Notes under the pieces: model-generated
What the model was told of the DNA's origin: nothing
Databases searched by the model: none
The model's input: only the letters and a program-made list of their open reading frames with translations
Part shown: positions 38,465 to 47,400 of the stretch, piece by piece
How the letters are laid out: each line of letters starts with the position of its first letter
Position numbering within the stretch: position 1 is the stretch's first letter
Position numbers and translations under genes: made by a program
From: Natronomonas salsuginis
Lineage (GTDB): Archaea; Halobacteriota; Halobacteria; Halobacteriales; Haloarculaceae
Length of the DNA stretch: 64,000 nt
Assembly: GCF_005239135.1 (NCBI RefSeq)
Contig: NZ_QKNX01000007.1
Span: 54,402 to 118,401 of the forward strand
Direction: 5' to 3'

Positions 38465-41400
38465 TTACGACAGGATACTCGGTTTTTCTGAGTCCGCTCG
38501 AGGCGGTTGGGTGGGGACTTCGAGTCTGATCTCACTCCCCTCGCCCGAGGTTTCAACTGAAATCGATCCCCCGGCACGAGTCACCAGTGATCGCACCATC
38601 CACAATCCGAGTCCCTGCCCGTGACTCAGCGGCGTTTCTTCGCCAGTTTCGAGGAGATTTTTCTCCATTTCCGGGAGTCCAGGCCCAGTATCGGACACAC
38701 AAATCTCTACCCACCGTTCATCGGCTTGCGAGACACTGATCTGTACGGATGGATGCTCAGTATCGTTCGCTGTGATGGCGTTCTCAACGAGCTCAGAAAT
38801 CGCCTTCTCAAGGTCACTCGGTATTTGTGATTCTATATCGTGGTCGGCTGTGATAGTGATATTCGCATTAGCATGCTCGTTTTCTTTCTTGGCTTGAATA
38901 TCCTCAGCTATTTGCTGAGCACTCTGGTGGGAAGCGAGAGCGCTCTCGCTCGTGAGTATATTCTGGAGCTCTTGGCTCTTATTTGCCATTCGTTCCCACT
39001 TGTCGAGAATGTCTCGGATGGTCGCAGCGCGCTGTTCACGGGTGTCTGTCTCTGTGTCCGACGCAAGCAGATCGACGTACCCTCTCAGTTTCGTCAGATC
39101 GTTTCGGATATTGTGCCGCATAATCCGGTGTAAGACCTGGACGTGTTGCCGACGTTGCTCCTGAGCTGTAATGTCTCGTGCCTCGAATACCAAGAAGCTA
39201 AGCTCCCCGTGCTGGCTTGCGATCGGCTTGACCGAGAAGTCGAAGCTGGCGAGTCCGTCGACGCCCTCTGCTTCCACGTTGAACCGAACGAATGAACCCG
39301 AAGATGCTTGAGTAACTGCCTGCCTGATTTGAGTTTGCACTTCTGACGAATGCGCGAACAGAGGACACTGCCAGAGTGGTGTGCCTCTGCTCTCCTCTGC
39401 ACGTATGCCGCCGAACTCCGTGAGGGGGTCGTTTAGCTCGAGGATTTCACCACTCTGGGTCATCAGTCCCGTTAATTGGAACGTTTGATTGAATACGGAT
39501 TCGAATTTTTTTGTTTGTTCTCTTATATCACTGATGTCGCGAATATAAAACATAAACCCGCCAATTGCGTCATCGTCAAAGAGGTTCCGTCCACGTGCTT
39601 CTGCGGTAATCCACCCGCCATCCGCATCCCTTGCTTGGAACTCTAGTTGAACGGTTGAACCGGAGTCCTCCACGGTGGCGAAAAATGCTTCCATTACACG
39701 TTCCCGATCATCGGGGTGGATATAATCGAAGAGGCTCTCTTGATTTAGCTGCGTTGGATCATATCCAAGAACCTGTTCAGCAGAGCCACTAAGATAGGTG
39801 AAACACCCGTCGCGATCCAAGATAGACACGACGTCGACTGATTCCTCAACGAACCGCTCCGTTCTACGCCGCTGTTGACGCTGGTTCGTAAGATCTCTGA
39901 TGACCATCCCGTATCCCAGGAACACTCCATCTTCAGTTTGAAGCGGGACGTATGAGACTTCTGCAGGAAACGACGATCCATCCTGACGGACTCGCTGTCC
40001 TTCATGAGTACTTTCGCCTGCGAGTGATGCCTGTTTTAATAACCGGTCAGCAGTTCCACGCTTTTGCTCCTGTTCAGGATGTAGCTCTGCTGCTGGCATA
40101 CCAATTGCAGCTTTTTCATCATACCCAAAGGTGTCGGCTGCTCCATCGTTCCAGCTGTCGATCTGTCCATCGTCGTCAAGTAGTATGAAGGCGTATTCTT
40201 CGAGACTCTCGGAGAGGATTTTGAATCGCTCCCGCTCCTGTTGAATCTGCCGAACACGTCGTTTTTGCTCCGTGATGTCCGTTGCAATCGCGACAAGCCT
40301 CTCTCCAGTTTCGTCATCGGATATCAGAACAGCATCTGTGTGTATCCATCGCGTTTGTTCGTTCGCACCGATAACTCTGAAATCTGCAGACAAGTCGTTG
40401 ATCTCGCCGACTCGTTCTAGTGAATCACGAACACGATCCCGATCTTCTGGCGCGACGATCTGTACGAACTCTTCATGATTGTCCGGATCGTGACCAAGCA
40501 ACTCGACAAGCGTGTCGTCGAATGATATCCAATCCGTCTCAAGACTCCACTCTGCAATACCAGTGTCCGTTCCAGAAAGAACCAATTCGAGTTTCTGATT
40601 CTGTTCTGCCAGGCTCCGAGTCCGTCGCCTCCGACCTGTTACGTCCTGCTGTATGCCAATAAACTTCGAAAGCGTCCCATCTACATCAGTGACTGGCGTG
40701 ACAGACAATCGATTCCAGTATTCACTCCCGTCTTTTCGGTAGTTTTTCAGCTCTACTGTCACCGGTTCACCGGCCGCGATCGCCTCTCGGAGCTTCGATA
40801 TTTCGTCTGGGTCTGTCTCGGGTCCCTGGAGGAAACGTGGATTACGACCCAACGCGTCGTCCTCTTCGTAGCCAGTAATGTCGGTGAATCCCTTATTCAC
40901 GTACTCGATTGGGTTGTCTTCTCGCTGTGGGTCGGTGATCATGACCCCAACATTCGAGGAGTCAATCGCTTGCTCCTTGAGTTCGAGTTCACGCTGCCGT
41001 TGCTGTTTTGCAGTTTCATCGCGCACAGTGCACACAAGAGGGCCATCATCGATGATGGTCAGAGAGATTTCGGCCGGGAATGTCGTCCCGTCCGGTTGGG
41101 ATCCGGTTACTTTGCCCCGCCAGTGCCCCTCCGACTCAAGAACAGGGAAGGCTTCCGACTCAAGGCGCTCTACCTCATCTTCGTCATAGAGCATCCGCCA
41201 GGAGTTCCCGATGAGTTGGTCAGTATCATCGAATCCATACATATCCACGTGTGTCTCGTCGATGTAGGTGTATTCTTCATCTTCGAGGATGGCGAAGCCG
41301 TCTTTCGCATCCTCGACAGCTTGTTGGAACGTCTCTAATTCGCGACGGCGCTGCTCGCGGGGCGTGATATCACGACTGGAAATAACGAGCGATTCGACGC

Positions 41401-42937
41401 CTGATTCCCCTGTAACCGGACGGATTGTGCCCGTAACGAACCGCATATTACCGTCCCGATCCGGATGTTCCGCCTGGAAACTGACGTACTCGCCAGCGGC
41501 CGCTTGTTCGATCCAGTCTTTTAGATCTTCTTGTAGGTCCGAGGAATGCGACCACCAGTCTCCTTCCCAGAACGGTTCCCCCAAGATATCGGATTTGTCG
41601 TTCGAAACGTAGTCTAGCGCTGTTTCATTGACCTCAATCGTCTCACCATCAGTTTCTAATAACGCCACCAGCATTTCGGGGTCTTCGAACACCGACTCGA
41701 AACGCCGCTCATTCTCCCGGAGTTCCGCTTGACGCCGATATTTTTCAGACACGTCACGGACAACACAGACGATTCGATCGTCTTCCAAGCGTGTCAGCGA
41801 TAGTTCGGTCGGAAATTCTCCCTTGCCTTCTGGAGAGGCAGTTACAGTGCCTCTCCACTCTCCATCAGATCGGAGCGCTGAAAGCGCCTCATCCTCTATG
41901 CGCTCGATTTCAACGGCATCAGTATACAACTCACGCCAAGTCTGCCCGAGTAACTCATCTTGGTCCTCGAACCCGTACATTTCGGCATGCGTTTGATCAA
42001 CGTACGTGTACTCCTCGTTCTCCAGAATAGCAATCCCATCACTCGCGTTCTCGATGGCCGACTGAAACGACTCTAGGCGACGCCGGCGTTCCCGCTGTTC
42101 CGTCACATCTCTCGCCACGGTATGCATATAGGCCGCCCCATCGCGCTCGATCCGACGGTTCGAGAACTCGACATCGATTTTACTGTCGTCGCTTCGAAGT
42201 AGTTTCGCCTCAGTGGTTGCTGGTTCGCCACCTAAAATTTTGTCGTGGGAATCCTGATAGGCATGTAAGTCGACCTCTTCGTGAAGATCGGGAATACACA
42301 TCGAGAGGAGTTCCTCACGCTCATAGCCAGTTAACTCGCAAGCAGCCTGATTCACTTGGACGAAATTCGCATCTGAATCACTAATCAAAATGGCATCGTT
42401 GGAGCCTTCAAACAACGTGTGTGTCCAATCACGCTCAGCCTGTAACTCCTCGAGGTGTCGGATTCGTGAAATTGCAGGTTCGAGATTCGAGGCGACGAGT
42501 TTCGCCAGTTCTGCGTCTTTCTGAGTAAAGGCATCCACTTCAGTAGCTCCGACACTCAAGACGCCGAAATCTGAAATTGGCACAAGAATTTCGCTCCGAA
42601 TCGGGGTGTCTGAATTATACGTGCCGTCGGCCTCGTGGACATCGTCGAACACTTCCGGACGATTCTGTCTGTACACACGCCCGGCGAGAGAATCAAGTGG
42701 AAGGATCGGTGCATCGCCGATCACCTCTTGTGCCTCAGTTGATTCGTCGATTGGGCGGAGTTCGTTTCCCTCTTCATCGTATTCCCAGATCGCCGAAAGA
42801 GGCGCATCAAAATTGAGATCCAACATTCGGACAGCAACGGCAGAGACGTCCTCAATCGAACCGGCTTGGTTCAGTTCCGAAGACAACTCAAGAAGTCCCG
42901 CGGAGGTATGTTCCGTGTACGCGTCTCCATCGCTCAT
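38465..42937 (-). CDS. Hybrid-sensor histidine kinase with GAF and nine PAS domains
   Basis: A 1490-aa soluble kinase with no membrane helices. N-terminal GAF (about 20-155, FDAPLSAIWEYDEEGNELRP), then nine PAS-like domains in series, each ending in a D-x-T/S linker such as RDVTEQ, RDITPRE, QQDVTGR, ATDITEQ. The fifth (about 655-770) is LOV-like (GRNPRFLQGPETDP) but has Pro where photoactive LOV domains have the flavin-binding Cys. The HisKA H-box is VLHRIMRHNIRNDLTKLRGY (His1275), followed by an HATPase with the N-box ELVENAITAN, SDTGPGLPEME and GQGLGLWMVRSLV. It should sense redox or small molecules in the cytoplasm and phosphorylate the receiver of the next gene, only 3 nt downstream. Confidence 0.93.
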   Translation of the reverse strand: MSDGDAYTEHTSAGLLELSSELNQAGSIEDVSAVAVRMLDLNFDAPLSAIWEYDEEGNELRPIDESTEAQEVIGDAPILPLDSLAGRVYRQNRPEVFDDVHEADGTYNSDTPIRSEILVPISDFGVLSVGATEVDAFTQKDAELAKLVASNLEPAISRIRHLEELQAERDWTHTLFEGSNDAILISDSDANFVQVNQAACELTGYEREELLSMCIPDLHEEVDLHAYQDSHDKILGGEPATTEAKLLRSDDSKIDVEFSNRRIERDGAAYMHTVARDVTEQRERRRRLESFQSAIENASDGIAILENEEYTYVDQTHAEMYGFEDQDELLGQTWRELYTDAVEIERIEDEALSALRSDGEWRGTVTASPEGKGEFPTELSLTRLEDDRIVCVVRDVSEKYRRQAELRENERRFESVFEDPEMLVALLETDGETIEVNETALDYVSNDKSDILGEPFWEGDWWSHSSDLQEDLKDWIEQAAAGEYVSFQAEHPDRDGNMRFVTGTIRPVTGESGVESLVISSRDITPREQRRRELETFQQAVEDAKDGFAILEDEEYTYIDETHVDMYGFDDTDQLIGNSWRMLYDEDEVERLESEAFPVLESEGHWRGKVTGSQPDGTTFPAEISLTIIDDGPLVCTVRDETAKQQRQRELELKEQAIDSSNVGVMITDPQREDNPIEYVNKGFTDITGYEEDDALGRNPRFLQGPETDPDEISKLREAIAAGEPVTVELKNYRKDGSEYWNRLSVTPVTDVDGTLSKFIGIQQDVTGRRRRTRSLAEQNQKLELVLSGTDTGIAEWSLETDWISFDDTLVELLGHDPDNHEEFVQIVAPEDRDRVRDSLERVGEINDLSADFRVIGANEQTRWIHTDAVLISDDETGERLVAIATDITEQKRRVRQIQQERERFKILSESLEEYAFILLDDDGQIDSWNDGAADTFGYDEKAAIGMPAAELHPEQEQKRGTADRLLKQASLAGESTHEGQRVRQDGSSFPAEVSYVPLQTEDGVFLGYGMVIRDLTNQRQQRRRTERFVEESVDVVSILDRDGCFTYLSGSAEQVLGYDPTQLNQESLFDYIHPDDRERVMEAFFATVEDSGSTVQLEFQARDADGGWITAEARGRNLFDDDAIGGFMFYIRDISDIREQTKKFESVFNQTFQLTGLMTQSGEILELNDPLTEFGGIRAEESRGTPLWQCPLFAHSSEVQTQIRQAVTQASSGSFVRFNVEAEGVDGLASFDFSVKPIASQHGELSFLVFEARDITAQEQRRQHVQVLHRIMRHNIRNDLTKLRGYVDLLASDTETDTREQRAATIRDILDKWERMANKSQELQNILTSESALASHQSAQQIAEDIQAKKENEHANANITITADHDIESQIPSDLEKAISELVENAITANDTEHPSVQISVSQADERWVEICVSDTGPGLPEMEKNLLETGEETPLSHGQGLGLWMVRSLVTRAGGSISVETSGEGSEIRLEVPTQPPRADSEKPSILS

Positions 42938-42960
42938 ACATCCGATGTTGTTGTTCCGCT

Positions 42961-42969
42961 GTATTATGT
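42961..42969 (-). promoter_or_regulatory. Candidate TATA box of the nine-PAS kinase operon
   Basis: On the minus strand acataatac lies 24-32 nt before the kinase ATG at 42937, correct for a leaderless archaeal transcript. The same AT-rich 42960-42980 region is the only candidate core promoter in the divergent gap to the ArsR-like gene on the other strand. Confidence 0.5.
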
Positions 42970-43067
42970 TTTTGCTTAGAGAACCATTTCATATCGGCCC
43001 TGATAGAATTGGATCCATGAATATAGGGTGTAGCTATTCACCCTTGAGAATCAATTGTAGTAACAAG

Positions 43068-43769
43068 ATGTCGACGGAAGCAGTTGCGGTACTCGGGCGG
43101 AAATACAGCGTTGATATCCTGCGGGCGGCAAAGGAACCGCGATCAGTTAGCTGGCTGAGTCAAGAGCTAGATATCCCGATTGCCACCTGTTATAGACGTG
43201 TGAAGGAACTTTCTGAGAATATGTATTTAGAAGAGGTCACTGCGGACGAGAGCAGGGATAGAACACAGTACTGTCGAACAGCGGATAGTATTGAACTCAA
43301 CCTTGCATCTGACGTATTGCTTAGCGGCTCTCGATCTTGGGAAACTCGAGAAGTACCAAGGGATACAATACCGTTAGATTCTGTTACGCTTGATGAGTTC
43401 TCCCAAACGATTGATACTGTCGAAGCCTACTTTGGGAGTTTGATCGACGATGTTGCTGTTCATGCATCCATTTCACGCCGGCAGCTTGTCGCGGTGCTGG
43501 CACGCGCCCAGCTCTCGGGTCGCCAACTCGACACCGAGGGACTGACCGATAACGGCGACATTATCTATCAGTCGAACGACGAGACACTCTTTTGGCTTGA
43601 CGGTGGTTTCTGGACGGATCTGGGCGGGCTCCACTACTTGAGCCCAGACGAGGGACGAGCAGCCAGAGAAGTTCATCGCCGACTCATCGAAGCGGTCGCC
43701 GGAGACGTCGCCGACTACAATCGCGAGCGCGATCCGTTTATTCTCATCACGGAAACTGCTGGCTGTTGA
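43068..43769 (+). CDS. ArsR-like winged-helix transcriptional regulator
   Basis: A 233-aa protein opening MSTEAVAVLGRKYSVDILRA, then PRSVSWLSQELDIPIATCYR with RVKELSENMYLEEV: a winged helix with the recognition helix around IATCYRRVKEL. The remainder (about 85-233) is alpha/beta without a known family signature; it includes LDGGFWTDLGGLHYLSPDEG, which could be a ligand domain. ArsR-like proteins of this kind are numerous in haloarchaea. The frame is open upstream through the kinase gene on the other strand, so start choice matters: ATG 43068 begins the conserved part; ATG 43017 would add 17 residues. Divergent from the nine-PAS kinase, it could regulate that operon. Confidence 0.8.
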   Translation: MSTEAVAVLGRKYSVDILRAAKEPRSVSWLSQELDIPIATCYRRVKELSENMYLEEVTADESRDRTQYCRTADSIELNLASDVLLSGSRSWETREVPRDTIPLDSVTLDEFSQTIDTVEAYFGSLIDDVAVHASISRRQLVAVLARAQLSGRQLDTEGLTDNGDIIYQSNDETLFWLDGGFWTDLGGLHYLSPDEGRAAREVHRRLIEAVAGDVADYNRERDPFILITETAGC

Positions 43770-44217
43770 TATCGTTTTATTTGCTCTGTCTAATCGGACA
43801 GGACAGATCATCGATCGGGCATCACTGTCCTCACTTCTGGCCGGAGTGGTTGCCGACACTCCGCGGCAAGGGTTGTCGCTGGCGATGAACAACTACTCAC
43901 TCAACGTAGTACGCACCCACGCATATGCATTCTGGGGGGGTCTCATACACACTCTCAGTCTTCACTCGTCTGCTGTAATTGATTCGCTTCGTAGCGTTTT
44001 GAGACAAAAAGATCCTCGCGTCAGTGGTGAGATGCAGCCGACGTATCTGTACGCACGCTACCGTTCGCGAATGACGCGAATGACGTGAACCGCCTCGGGG
44101 TCAGCCCCCGAGGCACCTGACTTGCTCCACCTGTCGAATGGAGTTCGGGTCCGGTAGCTCGGTATACCACCGAGTGCTGGTATCCTACCTTTGGCCCCGC
44201 ATCCACATCATCTCCGT
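43770..44217. other. Intergenic region with a strong hairpin
   Basis: About 450 nt without a credible gene. The AT-rich left part follows the ArsR-like gene. The right part has a GC hairpin (listed separately) and short repeated triplet-phase words (cgaatgacgcgaatgacgtg). It may contain the end of a decayed IS200/IS605-type element or simply a terminator and promoter. Confidence 0.4.
44093..44113. repeat. Perfect 8-bp inverted repeat (hairpin)
   Basis: cctcgggg, a five-base loop, then ccccgagg. Such hairpins occur at the ends of haloarchaeal IS200/IS605-family elements, and also as structured RNA ends. No transposase is left nearby, so the role is open. Confidence 0.6.
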
Positions 44218-44430
44218 ATGAGTGCCTACGGACGCGGTCCCTCGACACGCCGGCCCGGGAGTGGCGTCGGATCGACAACGAGTCGGCCTCCCGTCGACGT
44301 GCTGACGGCAGGGAACCGGGCGGCGAACTCTCGATACGGGGGAACACCCTCTGTAGTGGGTGCGTCTCCGCACCGACACGAAGAACGTGTCCTCGGTGGC
44401 CGAACGACTCGGGAGGGTGAGTCGGCGTGA
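44218..44430 (+). CDS. Possible 70-aa leader ORF overlapping the GLUG protein start
   Basis: An ATG at 44218 opens a 70-codon frame whose TGA overlaps the GTG start of the next gene by 4 nt (gtga), the arrangement of translationally coupled genes. The translation (MSAYGRGPSTRRPGSGVGST then SRPPVDVLTAGNRAANSRYG) is basic and low in complexity, unlike normal halophile proteins, and no family is recognised. It may be chance. Confidence 0.25.
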   Translation: MSAYGRGPSTRRPGSGVGSTTSRPPVDVLTAGNRAANSRYGGTPSVVGASPHRHEERVLGGRTTREGESA

Positions 44431-47400
44431 GACGCCCGCTGGTGTGGCTCGCTGTCGTCCTCGTCGCCGTCGTGGGCCTCACGAGCAGTGGACTCGTGGG
44501 TGTCGCGGCGGCACAGGACACGGCACCGACGTGTTCCGAGGTATCGTTTTCGGTGGGTGACGGTAGCGCAGACGATCCCTACGAGATCGAGAACGTGAGC
44601 CAGTTGCAGTGTATCGAGGAAGATCTCGATGCACACTACGAACTCGTCTCCGACGTCGACGCCTCGGCGACGAGCGGGTGGAACGGCGGGAAGGGGTTCG
44701 AGCCGATCGGGAACTTCAGCCAGCCGTTCACTGGCACGTTCGATGGGAACGCAAACTCGATCGAGGGGCTAGCGATTGATCGGCCAAACGACAACTTCGT
44801 CGGCCTATTCGGTGCCGCCGTCGGCACGACCGACAGCCGACCGCTGATCGGAAATCTTCGGCTCGAGGGGGTCAATATAACCGGACAGGCCGGGAGTCAC
44901 CGATATGCCGGGACGGGAGGTGGCGGGGTTGCAGGCCTCCTCGGCGGTGTCAATGCCGAGACGAACACGTCACATGCGCGAATCGTCAATGTGAGCGTGA
45001 ACGGAACGATAACCGCTGACGGGGGCGGCTACAACGTCGCTGGCATCGTCGCCGGTGCGGTTGATTTTGAGGGCAGGAGCAACGGATTCCTACTCGAGGA
45101 TCAAGCCGTCTTCACTGGGGAGATCGATGCCCCTGGCGTGACGCAGGTCGGGGGAATGGTGAGCAGGACGGGGTACGAGACGAGCCTCAGCACCGGCTAC
45201 GTCGTGGCTGATATCACTGCCGGTAGCGAGGTCGGCGGCATTGTCGGTCATTCCTCGACCAAACCGTCTACGTTCGAAGAAATGTATTACGCGGGGAACA
45301 TCTCTGGCGACAGTAATGTCGGAGCCATCGTCGGTCTCGTCGGGGATGACGGCGACGACTTCCAGTCCTCCGTCTACTGGGACAGTTCACTCGAAAGCGA
45401 CGGATTCGGTGTCAGAGACGAGGACGGTACAGTCGATATGACCCCGCTCTCGACAGCCGAGATGCAGGGTGTCACCGCCGAGGAGAACATGGATTTCGAC
45501 TGGGATGGGACCTGGCAGAGCGTCGCTAGCGACTACCCGGTGTTCCAGTGGGAGGCTGCAGCAGTGGACGGTACGTCCGTCGCCAACATCGAAGCTGTTC
45601 CCGTCGCCCTCGCCTCGGAAAGTACGGATACGCTAACGGTCAGAGCGACGGACGCATTCGGGAACCCGATCGAGGGCGTAGAGATCACGGTACAAGATGC
45701 CGACGGCCTCTCTTTCGACAAGGACACAAACAGCACCGAGACCAACGGCGAGACCACGTTCACGGTCGAGACTGGAGCAGAGGCCGCCTACAGTCCCACG
45801 TTTACGGCTGTAGATAAATCGATCACCGACACCGCCACGATGATCACATACGCTGAGGGCAATGGCTCCGAGAGTGATCCCTACGGGATCGGTAACTGGT
45901 ACCACCTCGATAACGTGCGCGAGAACCCCGCTGCCAACTACACCCTCCTCGACGACCTCGATTCGAATACGACAGGCTACGACGAGGTGGCTAACACGAG
46001 TGCGAACGACGGGAAGGGATTCGACCCGATCGGTACATCAGAAGCTCCGTTTACCGGGACGTTCGACGGACAGGACAACGAGATCGACGAAATCGTCATC
46101 GCCCGGCCAGCGGAGGATGGCGTCGGTCTGTTCGGGTTCGTCGGTACGACGGCTGGCGAGAAGGGTGTCATCGAAAACCTCCACCTCTCGAACGTGGACG
46201 TCACTGGAAACGGAGACTACGAGGACGGAGGTGTCGGTGGGCTCGTCGGAAAAATGGAAGGTGGTGAGCTCAGAGACGGGAGTGTAAGCGGGACGGTTAC
46301 TGGAACTGACCAGTACGTTGGACTTGTCGTCGGAAGCGGGTGGAATTCAGCAGGTGAAGGCCTGAATCAGATCCTCCGATTCGACTCACACGGGACGGTG
46401 ACGCAGTCCGGTGGTAAGGGCCGCGTTGGTGGACTGGTCGGTGGGACGGATGGAATGACCATCTCGGCGTCGTACTCCACAGCCACAGTCAATGCTTCTG
46501 GCAATGCTATCGGCGGGCTCGTGGGTAACTTTGCCGTTGGAACGATTTCCGAGTCGTATGCGACAGGGGAAGTAACTGGGGAGGCGGAAGTCGGTGGGCT
46601 CGTCGGCACGAACCGTGGAACGGTTTCTAACTCGTATGCGACCGGAGGTGTGAGCGGCTCCGGAAACGACGTGGGGGGGCTTGTTGGATTCAAAGAAGAC
46701 GGTGCAACGACCGAGGACTCGTACTGGGATACGGAGACGACCGGGCAGGCGTCGAGTCGCGGTGGGGCGGGACTGGCCACCGATCAGATGCGAGGCAGTG
46801 CTGCATCGAACAATATGACAGCGTTTGACTTCCAGAACACGTGGGATGTCCGCAGTGGGGCGGCAGTTTCCTACCCGTATCTGCAGAACAACACTCAATC
46901 GCCGCCACCGGGGCTTGAGAGTCTGTTTGCTAGCGGCACTGGATCTGAATCGTCTCCGTTCGAGATCAAAAACTGGTATCATCTTGACAACGTAAGTCGG
47001 CTCCCGGGTGCGAACTACACCCTCCTCGCCGACCTGAATTCGAGTACGACTGGCTACGACGAGGTGGCTAATGCGAGTGCGAACGACGGGAAGGGATTCG
47101 AGCCGATCGGATCGGCTGACGAGCCATTTGTCGGAACGTTCGATGGGAACGATCAGAATATTTCGGACCTATATATGAATCGGACCTCGGGTAATGTTGG
47201 ACTGTTCGCTACCGTCAAAGACGGAACTGTACATAATCTAATAGTCACCGATCTAAGCTTCACGTCAGCATCTTCGGGACCTGCGACTGGTGGCATCGTT
47301 GGTAAGAATAGTGGTCTCGTCGATAACGTATCTGTGCATGGTACTCTCAGTGGTACCGATGGCCGCCGTAATGTTGGCGGCCTCGTTGGGAGCAACGAGG

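Noticed and set aside
42606..43067. Long N-terminal extension of the ArsR-like regulator
   Set aside because: Overlaps the kinase gene on the opposite strand and shows no conserved sequence; the winged helix starts at 43068.
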